Positions 9,301 to 16,966 of a stretch of DNA of 64,000 nucleotides are shown here, piece after piece. The DNA lies in contig CAVVLN010000005.1 in the NCBI GenBank assembly GCA_963749145.1, forward strand, positions 744,001 through 808,000, read 5' to 3'. Both the position numbers and the translations under genes were made by a program. The DNA is from JASHPR01 sp963749145. GTDB lineage: Bacteria > Actinomycetota > Actinomycetes > Streptosporangiales > Streptosporangiaceae. The notes beneath the pieces were generated by a model. It was not told the DNA's origin. It was given only the letters and a program-made list of their open reading frames with translations, and made no database searches. Each line of letters begins with the position of its first letter. The stretch's first letter is position 1.

Positions 9301-9575
9301 GGGGGATGTGCGGCGTGCCGGTGGCGTGGATGGTCGGGCAGCCGTCCGGGAGCGTGCTGGACGTGCTCGGCGGCATCGAGCATGCCGACCGGCGGCCGGT
9401 CGTGCTCGGGTCGCGGCCGGCGCAGCTCGGCCCCTACGGCGGGAGCCCGGTCCGGGTGCTCAACCTGTTCACCCTGCAGGATCCGCACACGCTGACCCAG
9501 CCGCCGACCGCGCCCTGGCCGGTTCATTACGTCATCTGGATGACCTCGCCCGGCTTGCTGGGCACCCGGGTCTGA
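6399..9575 (+). CDS. Large polytopic membrane protein with acidic repeat-rich cytoplasmic arm (GT-C-like)
   Basis: The 1058-residue product has a low-complexity acidic N-terminus (residues about 1-150), two helices near residues 205-245, then a second repeat arm (about 270-385). A long multispanning body follows, with some ten helices from residue 400 onward. 'VLRDPGAYLQTGYWIAQHG' at the first extracytoplasmic loop resembles the DPG-type acidic loop of actinobacterial GT-C/GT39-like glycosyltransferases, so a lipid-linked sugar transferase is the best guess. GTG 6399 has no obvious ribosome site, and GTG 6408 is an alternative. The gene is divergent from the LCP pair, consistent with envelope glycan assembly. 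No family can be named with confidence. Confidence 0.7.
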   Translation: MEPVRSGDRPIGDTAATDQSSAVAGVTGHLEDIDADEPATAVQPTAGPAGGPAGDIPGENGVGHAEDAPARAEDAPGQADDAAGQAEDAAGQAEEDVGQASNGVGPAGDASGRADGGTDRVQTGAGPEAGGDGLERGGDGLGPVLDAAPPGGSAAGTMTSAPVRRGPRHRAGPLAAPAWLRSGLAGARRPHLSEGQRRRYAAAAGPAFARATVLPAILVMAWLLVGLPLLLARSFLPAPMLLIAVPVAIALAAGLRQVPGAWPRALSWAAAVQAITQGQAASASPEARAAEGSPEAWAAESSPETREAEDSPETWAPEASPETRAAEGSPEAWAPEGSPEAWAPEGASEAAPVAHVAEDFPEARVAEASPRARPAAVSPGARPAGAARREPAWSAWWGLAGTVAVAVGFALWQFLFNSESVIVLRDPGAYLQTGYWIAQHGSLPIPQSLADFGGAHPGLGFSSTGFFAQGTSVVPGLMSGLPLLLAGAFWVHGTSAAAAMGPILGGLAVLAFGGLVGRLTGPQWAPAGALVLGLTLPEQYTSRASFSETVAQVLLFGGLSLVADALTLGYSREHSGWPPPRRRRGARGWAGWLTWRAGDRHAEPQRALFALGGLALGLSALVQFDGFLDVLPAIPFVGILVVRRSPAAAPFAAGLAIGAGYGLADAYLLARPFVNSLQPLPELIGLIAAWLAALTLAGVELLRLPGFRRGLRRQLSLRPARWLPDLGAVLAVAALIGLAIRPYLQTVRGPVGQGAYVASLQRLEHLPVDPGRLYAEDTLYWVIWYVGLPAVLLGGFGVALLVRRCLRALLSWHDPSRAARNWALPLAVIGLGSAAVLWQPETVPDQPWASRRLVPLVLPGLILCALWAAAWLRDRARARGAGRPAAAVVAVFCVGAMLVPIVATTFGLGLTHSGPNGGLRLSADGMALKRTGQGEVGAVNGLCSSIGPGASVVIVDRVVAARFTQVIRGMCGVPVAWMVGQPSGSVLDVLGGIEHADRRPVVLGSRPAQLGPYGGSPVRVLNLFTLQDPHTLTQPPTAPWPVHYVIWMTSPGLLGTRV
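6591..6758 (+). repeat. 21-bp coding repeats (heptad AEDAxGQ)
   Basis: About five to eight tandem units of seven codons (AEDAPAR, AEDAPGQ, ADDAAGQ, AEDAAGQ and degenerate successors) lie in the N-terminal arm of the 1058-residue membrane protein. The spacing preserves frame. The peptide is acidic and probably disordered or extended helix. Confidence 0.75.
7248..7436 (+). repeat. 27-bp coding minisatellite (nonapeptide SPExxxAEx)
   Basis: Seven consecutive nine-codon units read SPEARAAEG, SPEAWAAES, SPETREAED, SPETWAPEA, SPETRAAEG, SPEAWAPEG and SPEAWAPEG, followed by degenerate copies to about 7540. They lie between the second and third membrane helices of the host protein. Near-identical neighbouring units suggest recent slippage or unequal exchange. 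Confidence 0.85.
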
Positions 9576-9612
9576 GCAGCCGGCCAGACGATGTCGCCGG
9601 GCGCGGCGGGAT

Positions 9613-9641
9613 TTGCCTGTCGGCCGGCGAGGCCCTAAAGT
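9613..9641 (+). promoter_or_regulatory. Promoter of the initiator tRNA gene
   Basis: TTGCCT (9613-9618) and TAAAGT (9636-9641) have the -35/-10 form of a housekeeping sigma promoter with a 17-bp spacer. The predicted start falls about six bases before the mature tRNA 5' end at 9654. Confidence 0.6.
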
Positions 9642-9653
9642 AAAGGCACTCGA

Positions 9654-9730
9654 CGCGGGGTGGAGCAGTTCGGTAGCTCGCTGGGCTCATAACCCAGAGG
9701 TCGTGGGTTCAAATCCCACCCCCGCTACCA
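9654..9730 (+). tRNA. Initiator tRNA-fMet (CAT)
   Basis: A complete 77-nt cloverleaf with encoded CCA. The acceptor is CGCGGGG paired to CCCCGCT with the unpaired C1:U72 characteristic of initiator tRNAs. The anticodon arm CTGGG-CTCATAA-CCCAG carries CAT and the three G:C pairs required for P-site entry, and the T arm is GTGGG-TTCAAAT-CCCAC. Its 3' half from position 9685, together with the flanking 64 bp, is repeated 7282 bp downstream without the 5' half, as expected where an element has used this gene as its integration target. Confidence 0.97.
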
Positions 9731-9794
9731 AGTGAGTGCAGGTCAGAGGCCTGATCGCCGGTCACGGCGGTCGGGCTTTCTTGCTGGATGGCAG
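9685..9794 (+). repeat. Left copy of tRNA-fMet-associated direct repeat (attL-like)
   Basis: Bases 9685-9730 (tRNA 3' half including CCA) are identical to 16967-17012. Bases 9731-9794 match 17013-17076 at 58 of 64 positions by eye. The left copy lies in the intact tRNA gene. A tRNA 3'-end repeat flanking several kilobases is the usual footprint of tyrosine-recombinase integration. Confidence 0.8.
9753..9785 (+). terminator. Terminator of tRNA-fMet
   Basis: GATCGCCG (9753-9760) and CGGCGGTC (9765-9772) pair over a 4-nt loop, with one G:T pair, and are followed by GGGCTTTCTT. The same hairpin, with a different loop (GGAA), is kept in the downstream repeat at 17035-17060. Confidence 0.6.
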
Positions 9795-9892
9795 GCATCT
9801 GATCGGGTGCCAGGCAACGGAATCCACGATCGCGGCGCGCTGCGGCTGGCTAGGGTCTGTCAGGCAGGCAATGGCCTGGGAGGAAGCCCGAC

Positions 9893-10432
9893 ATGACACA
9901 GCCAGCCGTTCCAGGCTCCGCTAACTGGCAGCGCCAGTGGACCATCGATGCTGGAGATGTGCTGCTCCAGCCGGTCACTCGCCGCATCGCGGAAGACGTG
10001 CTCGCGGGCGGGCCGATCACGCGCACGTTCGAGCCAGGAGCCCTGCACGACAGGATCCCCCAAGCCATGGGCATCGCAATCCGCGACATCGACTCCGGCG
10101 CGGCCGCCGTCCTGCCGACCGTCTGGCTCATCGTCCGTCCCGATGATGAACGGGTCCTCGGCGATCTGGGGACCCACGGCCCGCCCGACAGTGAGGGCTG
10201 CGTTGAGATCGGCTACAGCCTCGCCCCGTCCACGCGAGGCAATGGCATGGGCACCGCCGCCGTGGCCGCCTTCGTCCAGCGCCTGGCGGCGGTGCCCGGA
10301 ATCCGCCAGCTGACCGCGGTTACCGGTGTGAAGAACACCGCTTCCCGCCGCTTGCTTGAACGGCAGGGATTCCACCTCACTGGCCCGGTTCCGGGCACAG
10401 ACGAGGTGCGCTACAAACTGAGCCTCAGCTAG
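9893..10432 (+). CDS. GNAT family N-acetyltransferase
   Basis: A 179-residue protein of the RimJ/RimL-like GNAT group, which transfers an acetyl group from acetyl-CoA to an amine. The acetyl-CoA pyrophosphate loop is visible as 'APSTRGNGMGTAAV' (an R/Q-x-x-G-x-G/A-like motif) around residues 112-125. It is preceded by the beta strand 'CVEIGYSL' and followed by 'VKNTASRRLLERQGFHLTG', the usual Asn/Tyr-helix of the fold. The ATG is preceded by GAGGAAG at 9881-9887. It is the first gene inside the tRNA-bounded segment and is not obviously part of an operon. The substrate is unknown; an aminoglycoside or a ribosomal-protein-like target is possible but unsupported. Confidence 0.85.
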   Translation: MTQPAVPGSANWQRQWTIDAGDVLLQPVTRRIAEDVLAGGPITRTFEPGALHDRIPQAMGIAIRDIDSGAAAVLPTVWLIVRPDDERVLGDLGTHGPPDSEGCVEIGYSLAPSTRGNGMGTAAVAAFVQRLAAVPGIRQLTAVTGVKNTASRRLLERQGFHLTGPVPGTDEVRYKLSLS

Positions 10433-10545
10433 CCGGTCAGGCGACAGGCAGAACCAGCAGTTCTGCGCCCTTCAGCCACAGTTGGCCCACAGCCGGCGGC
10501 CGGGCTCAGCGGCATCGGAGGCTGAGCCCGGTCGGCCTGACCGCA

Positions 10546-11268
10546 TCAGCGTGCGGGCGCTTTCGATGGTGTTGTCCTGGCCGGTGGGGCGTTGCGGGCC
10601 AGGCCTTCGTAGTCACTGCTCTGCGTTTCGGGGAATCCTTTCGCGATGAGGAGGATCCCGAAGGCGATTTCGAAGAGGCCACCAGGGATGGACAGGGCCA
10701 CGCCGGCGTTGTGGCCGAGGATCTCGAGGATCGCTCCCGCCAGGAAGATGGCATATCCGGCCAGCCCATACACGGCCAGGAACTTGGGCACGAGGTTTTC
10801 TTTCAGCAGGACCCGGCAGAGCAGCAGGCCACCCGCGCCCACGGCGAGCATGCCGATCCAGAAGGAGTAGTGGTTGGCTTCCTGCGCGACCCGCGCCAGC
10901 GCTGGGACGGCCGACACACCGTGAGTGCCGGTGTATTGCTGGGCGAGTGGTATGCGGAGCAGCAGGAAGACGATTCCCATGGCCAGCAACAGTCCCTGAG
11001 CCACCTGGGCGGTCAGGTAGCCGTAGGCGGAGTTCTGGTGGTGCCGTTTCAGGATGGGGAAGATCAGTACGCCGACGCCGATGACGGCGGCGGAGTTGGC
11101 CAGCATCAGCAGGGCTCCTGTCGATATCTGCAGCTGATGGCCGGCGACATGCGATAGCACGACCGTGCTGGCTGAGCCGGCACCGGCCAGGGCGCCGCCG
11201 ACGAGGTACACGACGTAGGCAAGCAGGAACAGGACTCCTACTGTTCGCCCGATGGTTTTCGCTGACAT
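10546..11268 (-). CDS. DUF4386 family membrane protein
   Basis: A 240-residue protein with six predicted helices. It begins 'MSAKTIGRTVGVLFLLAYV', the typical DUF4386 opening in which a short basic start leads directly into helix 1. 'EANHYSFWIGMLAVGAGGLLLCRVLL' spans the later helices, and a conserved 'LAGAILEILGHNAG' stretch follows. I chose ATG 11268, preceded on the minus strand by AGAAGGAAA; the frame stays open further upstream but without a better site. Divergent from the SARP gene across 157 bp, it has a paralogue at 15262 on the other side of that regulator, so the regulator may control both. The molecular role of DUF4386 proteins is unknown. Confidence 0.85.
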   Translation of the reverse strand: MSAKTIGRTVGVLFLLAYVVYLVGGALAGAGSASTVVLSHVAGHQLQISTGALLMLANSAAVIGVGVLIFPILKRHHQNSAYGYLTAQVAQGLLLAMGIVFLLLRIPLAQQYTGTHGVSAVPALARVAQEANHYSFWIGMLAVGAGGLLLCRVLLKENLVPKFLAVYGLAGYAIFLAGAILEILGHNAGVALSIPGGLFEIAFGILLIAKGFPETQSSDYEGLARNAPPARTTPSKAPAR

Positions 11269-11425
11269 GGGTTTCCTTCTTTCGCCCGGGTCTTGGGTGA
11301 AGCCTGCGCCCTGGGCCTGAGGCGGGACTGTCGTGCCGCTGAGGCGGGGACGAGTCGTGGCATACCGGTCAGGGCGACGCAAGCTGCCCCGGCAGCGGCC
11401 AGGTGAGAGCCGTACGGTGGGGGTC

Positions 11426-14400
11426 ATGGACGTGCGGTTGTTCGGCCAGCTCGAGGCAGCGGACGGGGGCGTAGCGTTCGCTGTCCGCGGCGCGAAGCAG
11501 CGCGCCCTGCTGGCGCTGCTGGCGCTGCATCGCGGCGAGCCGGTCAGCGCCGACCGGCTGATCGACGCGCTGTGGGGTGACGGGCAGGCCGCGAACCCGG
11601 TTAACGCCCTGCAGGCCCAGATCGGCCAGCTGCGCCGCACCCTCGGAGCGGGCGCGATCGTCACTACCGAAGCCGGATACGCACTCGCCGTCGGTCCCGA
11701 TGAGGTCGACGTCGCCCGGTTCGAGCAGCTGGTGGCGAAAGGACGGCGCCTGGCGGAGCAGGGCGAGATGGCCCTGGCGTCTGCCACGCTGGCCGACGCG
11801 CTCGGCCTGCGGCGGGGCGAGCCGCTGGCCGAATTCGCCTACGCAGGCTTCGCTGACACCGAACGGGCGCAGCTGGACGAGCTGACCCTCGTGGCCATCG
11901 AAACCCGAGCCGGGGCGGACCTGGTGCTGGGCCGCCACGGGGAGCTGGCAGGCGAGCTGGAGGCGCAGTGCCGGGAGCACCCACTCCGCGAGCGCCTCTG
12001 GGAACTGCTCATCCTCGCGCTCTACCGGGCCGGACGGCAGGCCGACGCCCTGCACGCCTACACCGAAGTCCGCGACCGCCTGGCCGACGAGCTGGGCATC
12101 GACCCCGGGCCGCCCTTGCGGGAACTTCAGGTCCGCATCCTGGCGCAGGACCCCTCGCTCGCCGCAGCCGACCCGGCTCCGGTCCGGGCGGCTGCGTCGG
12201 CGGCGTCAGCCGGCAATCTGCGGGAGCGGCTGAGCAGCTTCATCGGCCGCGACGCCGAGCTGGAACAGCTGCGCGAGGCGGTCCGCTCCAGCCGGCTCGT
12301 GACACTGACCGGCCCTGGCGGGACGGGCAAGACCAGCCTCGCGGTCGAGGCCGCGGCCGCCCTGCGCGCCGAATACCAAGATGGTGCCTGGCTCGTCGAG
12401 CTGGCTGGCGTCGCCGACCCCGACGGGGTGGCGCCGGCCGTGGCCAGCGCGCTCGGGGCGGCCGCGTCTGCCCTCGCCGGCCCGCAGCCTGCGGGATCGA
12501 CAGCGGAGCTCATCGTCCGTCACCTGGCCGGACGGTCGCTGGTCGTTGTCCTCGACAACTGCGAGCACGTCATCGGCGAGGCGGCTGCGCTGGCCGACAC
12601 CCTCGCCAGGGCGGTGCCGGGTCTGCGGCTGATCGCCACGAGCCGTGAGGCGCTGGGCATACCTGGGGAAGTCATGTTGCCGGTGGGTGGTCTGGCCATC
12701 CCGGCCGCCGTCGAGCTGTTCGCCGACCGCGCCCGGGGCGTGCAGCCAGGCTTCCTCGGGGACGGGCAGGCCGGCACCGTCATCGAGGACATCTGCCGAC
12801 GCCTGGACGGCCTGCCCCTGGCCGTCGAGCTCGCCGCCGCCCGGCTTCGCGCGCTGCCGCTGGCCACCCTGGCGGAACGGCTGAACGACCGCTTCCGGCT
12901 GCTCACCGGCGGCGCCCGCACCGCGCTGCCCCGCCAGCAAACCCTGCGGGCCGTGGTGGACTGGAGCTACGACCTGCTCTTCGAGGACGAGCGCCGCCTG
13001 TTCGCCCGGCTTTCGGTGTTCGTCGGCGGCTGCGAGCTCGCCGCCGCCGAGGCGGTCTGCGCGGACGAGAAAGTGCCGGACAGCGAGATCCTCGACGTGC
13101 TCAGCCGGCTGGTCGACAAGTCCCTCGTCACTGGCCCCGGCGCCGCTGGTGAGGCGCGGTTCACTCAGCTTCAGACGCTGTGGCAGTACGGCCGGGATCG
13201 CCTCGAGGAGTCCGGCGAGGCTGACGCCATGCGCGCCAGGCACGGCGCTTATTACCTGCAGACGGCGAAGCAAGCCGGTGAGGGTCTGCGCGGCGTGACC
13301 GGGCCGGTGTGGCGGGATCGCATCACATCGGAGTCGGGCAACTTGCGGGCCGCGCTTGACTGGCACATCGCAGCCGCAGACGCTGATGCCGCGCTGTCGC
13401 TGGCGTCGGGGATCGCGTGGCTGTGGTTCATCAACGGCGACTTCGCCGAAGGAGCGCGCTGGCTCGGTGACGCGCTGAGCGCGGACGGGGCGCGCCGCGC
13501 CGAACTGGAAGCAACCGCGCGAGTATGGCACGGCTATTGCGTGGGCATGTCCGCCAGTCCAGCGGCCGGCCTCATTGAATGCGAGGAGGCCGTTGCCGTC
13601 CTGGCGGCCGCCGGCAGCGGGGCTCGCCTGGCAGAGGCGCTGGTGCTTTATGCGGCGGTGCTCGGGTTCGCGTCCCAATTCAGCAGAGCACTCGAGATTC
13701 TGGGCGAGGCACGCGACCTGCTAGAACCCTCTCGCCACGGCTGGCTCCTCGCCACGCACGACTTGATGGTCGTCTGGAACCTGCTGTCGCTGGGACGGCT
13801 GGAGGAGGCCGAGCCAGTCGCCCGCTCCAGCCTCGAACGCTTCGACGCTGAGGGAGAGGTCTTGGTGGTCGTCTCTCCGCTGCACGCCCTCGCGAGCATC
13901 GCCGAGGCCCGAGGGGACCTCGATGCTGCCTCAGCGGCCTACGAAGACCTCCTGAAGCGATGCCGGGCCACCAGGCAGCGCATCCACGTGCCGTTGTGTC
14001 TTGTGGCTCTTGGCGCGCTGCGGGCCAGGCAAGGCGACGACACCGCAGCCGACCGCCTCTACGAGGAGGCAACCGGATGCTCGTCCAGCTCGTGGCTGTC
14101 GGCCGACGCCATGGTCGGCCAGGCGGCTGTCGCACGTCGCCTCGGCGACCTGGCGCGGGCCCGGACGCTGCTCGACGCGGCGGGAAGCCAGTACCGGCAG
14201 CTCGACTTTCCCGTCGGCCCGCCCACTGTGCTCGCCGGCCTGGCGTGGTGGGCGCTCGCCGCCGACCGACTGGGCGAGGCCGCCGTCTTCGCCGCTGACG
14301 CCGCCGAAGGTGCCGCAGCCAGCGGGGACCGGGCAACCCAACTTCTCGCCGATACGGCCGTCGCCGCGGTCAAGGTGGCCGCCGAGCCTACCCGCCACAA

Positions 14401-14524
14401 CATCGAAGCCTTTGCCGCGCTCGCCCAGCAGCGCGCCCAGGGGGTCGCGTATCGCTCCCGCTCCCTCACCGATGAGCCAGATGTGGCCGCGCTCGCGGCC
14501 CGGCTGGCGCTATCCGCTCACTGA
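11426..14524 (+). CDS. AfsR/SARP-type transcriptional regulator with NB-ARC and TPR domains
   Basis: The 1032-residue protein opens 'MDVRLFGQLEAADGG', the start of a SARP winged-helix DNA-binding domain (about 1-90). A BTAD helical domain follows (about 95-245, 'LRERLWELLILALYRAGRQADAL'), then an NB-ARC ATPase. The ATPase has Walker A 'GPGGTGKTSL' near residue 294, Walker B 'LVVVLDNCEHV', and the 'GLPLAVELAAARL' helix. The C-terminal 400 residues are helical TPR-like repeats. Such proteins activate secondary-metabolite or stress genes, with ATP-dependent oligomerisation controlling DNA binding. I chose ATG 11426 because the SARP fold starts there; the frame is open 93 bp further upstream. It stands between two DUF4386 genes in the tRNA-bounded segment, and no biosynthetic cluster adjoins it. 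Confidence 0.93.
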   Translation: MDVRLFGQLEAADGGVAFAVRGAKQRALLALLALHRGEPVSADRLIDALWGDGQAANPVNALQAQIGQLRRTLGAGAIVTTEAGYALAVGPDEVDVARFEQLVAKGRRLAEQGEMALASATLADALGLRRGEPLAEFAYAGFADTERAQLDELTLVAIETRAGADLVLGRHGELAGELEAQCREHPLRERLWELLILALYRAGRQADALHAYTEVRDRLADELGIDPGPPLRELQVRILAQDPSLAAADPAPVRAAASAASAGNLRERLSSFIGRDAELEQLREAVRSSRLVTLTGPGGTGKTSLAVEAAAALRAEYQDGAWLVELAGVADPDGVAPAVASALGAAASALAGPQPAGSTAELIVRHLAGRSLVVVLDNCEHVIGEAAALADTLARAVPGLRLIATSREALGIPGEVMLPVGGLAIPAAVELFADRARGVQPGFLGDGQAGTVIEDICRRLDGLPLAVELAAARLRALPLATLAERLNDRFRLLTGGARTALPRQQTLRAVVDWSYDLLFEDERRLFARLSVFVGGCELAAAEAVCADEKVPDSEILDVLSRLVDKSLVTGPGAAGEARFTQLQTLWQYGRDRLEESGEADAMRARHGAYYLQTAKQAGEGLRGVTGPVWRDRITSESGNLRAALDWHIAAADADAALSLASGIAWLWFINGDFAEGARWLGDALSADGARRAELEATARVWHGYCVGMSASPAAGLIECEEAVAVLAAAGSGARLAEALVLYAAVLGFASQFSRALEILGEARDLLEPSRHGWLLATHDLMVVWNLLSLGRLEEAEPVARSSLERFDAEGEVLVVVSPLHALASIAEARGDLDAASAAYEDLLKRCRATRQRIHVPLCLVALGALRARQGDDTAADRLYEEATGCSSSSWLSADAMVGQAAVARRLGDLARARTLLDAAGSQYRQLDFPVGPPTVLAGLAWWALAADRLGEAAVFAADAAEGAAASGDRATQLLADTAVAAVKVAAEPTRHNIEAFAALAQQRAQGVAYRSRSLTDEPDVAALAARLALSAH

Positions 14525-14698
14525 GCGGCCCGTCCTGGCCAAGACAGCCGTCGCCACGGGTCATTCCGCCGCGGTCTTTCGGGCGCCGGTGGCGTGACCC
14601 CCAAGAATGGCACGTCGAAGCTCTGGCGGCCATCTGCAGCCAGCTGACCTCAGCGGCACCTCAGCGCCCCCTCAGGGCACCCGGGCAACCTTGCCGTC

Positions 14699-15187
14699 AT
14701 GCAGCCAATGCGTGACGAGAACCCCAGCCACCATGACCATCTGGCCGGCGCCGGGCCAGCGGTTGACGTCCACGGCCGCGTGGTAACCGCAAACCAGCGG
14801 GCCGCTGCGCGGTACCGGCAGGCACAGCGCGCCGCCGGCTCACGCCTGGCTACCACGGCACTGCGGCTCGCCGTCAACGCGGACCCGGCCTTCGGGCTCG
14901 CCGTCGCCGATCTCAACGCCATCACCGGAACGGCGAGCCAAGTTCCCAGTCACCGGCAGATGAACTGGGAGCGCCACCACATCGAAGTGGTCCACGCCGC
15001 AGCCACCGGCAATGCCAGGCGAGCAGCTGACCTGCTCCGCGAACACCTCGCCAGTATCGGCTGCGACCCTCTCGCCTTCCGCATCGCCGCCATGCTCCGG
15101 CAGCCCGCGGGAATGAACGACGACTTCGAGAACCTAGCCAGCCAGCTTCCCGGCTGCCACACAACCCCATGGCCATGCCCACCATGA
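14699..15187 (+). CDS. Truncated TPR-like hypothetical protein
   Basis: The 162 residues include 'LRLAVNADPAFGLAVADLNA' and 'NWERHHIEVVHAAATGN'. They resemble the helical region of large actinobacterial TTC38-like TPR proteins (about 400 residues) in spacing of 'DPxFxLA..A' and 'RE(R)xxVEVV'. The N-terminal substrate region and most of the repeats are missing, so this is a fragment or a short divergent relative. It ends 74 bp before the DUF4386 gene start and may be co-transcribed with it. No strong ribosome site precedes ATG 14699. The function is unknown, and the TPR38 relation is my judgement from pattern only. Confidence 0.45.
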   Translation: MQPMRDENPSHHDHLAGAGPAVDVHGRVVTANQRAAARYRQAQRAAGSRLATTALRLAVNADPAFGLAVADLNAITGTASQVPSHRQMNWERHHIEVVHAAATGNARRAADLLREHLASIGCDPLAFRIAAMLRQPAGMNDDFENLASQLPGCHTTPWPCPP

Positions 15188-15261
15188 CCGCATCCCGCCG
15201 TGTAAACGCTGATGCCACCCGCGGCTTGCTCGTGGCGCGGCCCCTAGAAAGAGAGACCACT

Positions 15262-15996
15262 ATGAACTCACCGAAGCGCCTCGCGAGAACCGCTGGCATC
15301 CTCTACCTGCTCAACGCCATCCTCAGCGCCTTTGCCTATTTCACGGAAAAAAAGGTGTATGTCTCCGGCGACGCGGCCGCCACGGCCAGGAACGTAGTCG
15401 CGCACTCCGGGCTCGTCCGTGCCGCCATCGTCGCCGACCTGTTCCAGGCGACGATCTGGGTCTTCCTGGCGATGACCCTCTACCTGCTGCTCAAACACGT
15501 GAGCAAGAACGCGGCCAGCGTGATGGTGGTCTTCGTCGCCATCGGGGCCGGCATCGTTTTCCTCAACGAGGTCTTCGAGTTTGCAGGATTGCGGGCGGCA
15601 ACCGGTGCGGTGAACCTGGCCTCCCTCAGCCCAGCAGGTTCGCATGCCCTGGTGCTGCTCTTGCTCGACACCCAGCACTATGGGTTTCTCATCGCGCAGA
15701 TCTTCTTCGGCTTGTGGCTTGTGCCGCTGGGCTATCTCGCCTACAAATCAGCGATGTTCCCCAAGACGCTGGGCGTCCTGCTCATCGCCGGCGGCGCCTG
15801 CTACCTGACGGGCACGCTCGCGGCATTCCTGATCCCCAGCTCCGGCCAAAAGATCAACACCTTCATCACCATTCCATCAGCGATCGCCGAAATCTGCATA
15901 GTCATCTACCTGCTCGTAATCGGCGTAAGAACCCAAGAACCAGACGAGCGCATCTCCGCACCCGGTCTCATCAGCTCCGGCGGCAACGGCCTATGA
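15262..15996 (+). CDS. DUF4386 family membrane protein (second copy)
   Basis: A 244-residue protein with six hydrophobic helices. It begins 'MNSPKRLARTAGILYLLNAI', the DUF4386 signature start, and contains 'LLDTQHYGFLIAQIFFGLWLV', corresponding to the 'EANHYSFWIGM' segment of the paralogue at 10546. ATG 15262 is preceded by GAAAGAGAG; the open frame extends upstream but the family start supports this codon. Together with the divergent paralogue it brackets the SARP regulator, suggesting a regulated pair. The biochemical function of the family is not established. Confidence 0.86.
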   Translation: MNSPKRLARTAGILYLLNAILSAFAYFTEKKVYVSGDAAATARNVVAHSGLVRAAIVADLFQATIWVFLAMTLYLLLKHVSKNAASVMVVFVAIGAGIVFLNEVFEFAGLRAATGAVNLASLSPAGSHALVLLLLDTQHYGFLIAQIFFGLWLVPLGYLAYKSAMFPKTLGVLLIAGGACYLTGTLAAFLIPSSGQKINTFITIPSAIAEICIVIYLLVIGVRTQEPDERISAPGLISSGGNGL

Positions 15997-16068
15997 GGCG
16001 GCCGGCGTGTGCCGTGGTGCTTGTCGCGGGTGTGGCAATGCGGCGGTGTGCTGGCTGGCCGGGGTTGG

Positions 16069-16437
16069 TCAGTGCCGGAGGAGGAAGGTAACCTGGCCCG
16101 CCTGGATCTGCCCGGGCTGGTCGAGGAGAGCGGCGAGGGCGCTGGTGACCGCGCTGGTGTAGCTCCGGTTCTGGGGGAAGGTCTTGGCCGAGACGAGAAT
16201 CAGCCCAGCGTGTGATTGCCCGGCGGCCCGGTACTGGGCGTCGAGTGGCATGAAGTCCTTGATGTTGGCGGTGACCAGCGCGCGTCCGGTGGCGGCGGCA
16301 CGGGAGAGGATCTGGTCGTCAGGCAGGGAAACCAGCGAGGGATCTGCCACGACGGCCAGCACATCGTGGGCCTTGGCCCGGAGCTGCTGGGCGATAGTGT
16401 CGGCGAACATCTCATCGAGCAGCAGCGGGAAGGTCAC
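16069..16437 (-). CDS. PIN-like (DUF5615) toxin of a toxin-antitoxin pair
   Basis: The 122-residue protein begins 'MTFPLLLDEMFADTIAQQL' and continues with 'AHDVLAVVADPSLVSLPDDQILSRAA' and 'ALVTANIKDFMPL'. This is the order of acidic residues (D8/E9, D near 46, D near 62) seen in DUF5615 PIN-like proteins, which are predicted Mg-dependent RNases. GTG 16437 starts three bases after the stop of the upstream antitoxin, so the two are translated as a unit. The whole PIN fold appears intact, unlike the broken copy at 17.9 kb. The target RNA is unknown. Confidence 0.82.
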   Translation of the reverse strand: MTFPLLLDEMFADTIAQQLRAKAHDVLAVVADPSLVSLPDDQILSRAAATGRALVTANIKDFMPLDAQYRAAGQSHAGLILVSAKTFPQNRSYTSAVTSALAALLDQPGQIQAGQVTFLLRH

Positions 16438-16440
16438 TGA

Positions 16441-16887
16441 TCACCTGGCGAGCAGCTGGTGTTCGCGGCGCCACGCTTGCGCGGCCGCATCCTCGGCGGC
16501 GTCAGCGGCGGCGATCTCCGCGTCGATCTCGTCGGGGTAGGACGCCCAGTAGCGGACGGCAGCGCGGACAAGCCGCAACGGGATGCCGGTGTTGTCGGCG
16601 ACCAGGATGAGCAGGCCATCGTCGGCTAGCTCCGGCTCGGCCGTCCGGGCGGACTTGACCGCGCGGACAACTTCCCATACGTCGGGCCCGGCGGCCAGGG
16701 CGGCACGGCGTCCGGTGGGACCGGGCCGGAACACGATCCCTGGGTGCTCGCTCGTGCGCAGGGCCTCATCCACGAGGCGGTTCGCTGCGGACGATAGGGA
16801 CATGCCAGGGTTCGCGGCCACGAACGAGGCCAGTCGTTCGGCCACGGTGACGTCGAACCGTACTGGGGTCGCTGCGCGCCTGCTCAT
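16441..16887 (-). CDS. Ribbon-helix-helix / DUF433-like antitoxin
   Basis: The 148-residue partner of the PIN-like toxin. Residues 1-50 ('PVRFDVTVAERLASFVAA', then 'SAANRLVDEALR') resemble a CopG-like ribbon-helix-helix DNA-binding module. The middle ('GPDVWEVVRAVKSA' and 'LVADNTGIPLRLVRAAVRYW') is like the DUF433 domain that accompanies DUF5615 toxins. The C-terminus is acidic and alanine-rich. The near-perfect palindrome immediately upstream of the ATG fits conditional autoregulation by the antitoxin or the complex. The pair lies at the right end of the tRNA-bounded segment, where it could stabilise the island. Confidence 0.78.
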   Translation of the reverse strand: MSRRAATPVRFDVTVAERLASFVAANPGMSLSSAANRLVDEALRTSEHPGIVFRPGPTGRRAALAAGPDVWEVVRAVKSARTAEPELADDGLLILVADNTGIPLRLVRAAVRYWASYPDEIDAEIAAADAAEDAAAQAWRREHQLLAR

Positions 16888-16888
16888 G

Positions 16889-16901
16889 ACTACATTGTAG
16901 T
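16889..16901 (-). promoter_or_regulatory. Palindromic operator of the toxin-antitoxin operon
   Basis: ACTACA (16889-16894) and TGTAGT (16896-16901) flank a single base directly upstream of the antitoxin ATG, in locally AT-rich sequence. Position and symmetry suit an autoregulatory ribbon-helix-helix operator. Confidence 0.6.
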
Positions 16902-16966
16902 TGGTTGGAGTTGATTCGTAAACGGGGCCGCTAGGCGCCGGACTGGGTTGAACGGTGCCACGCTGT

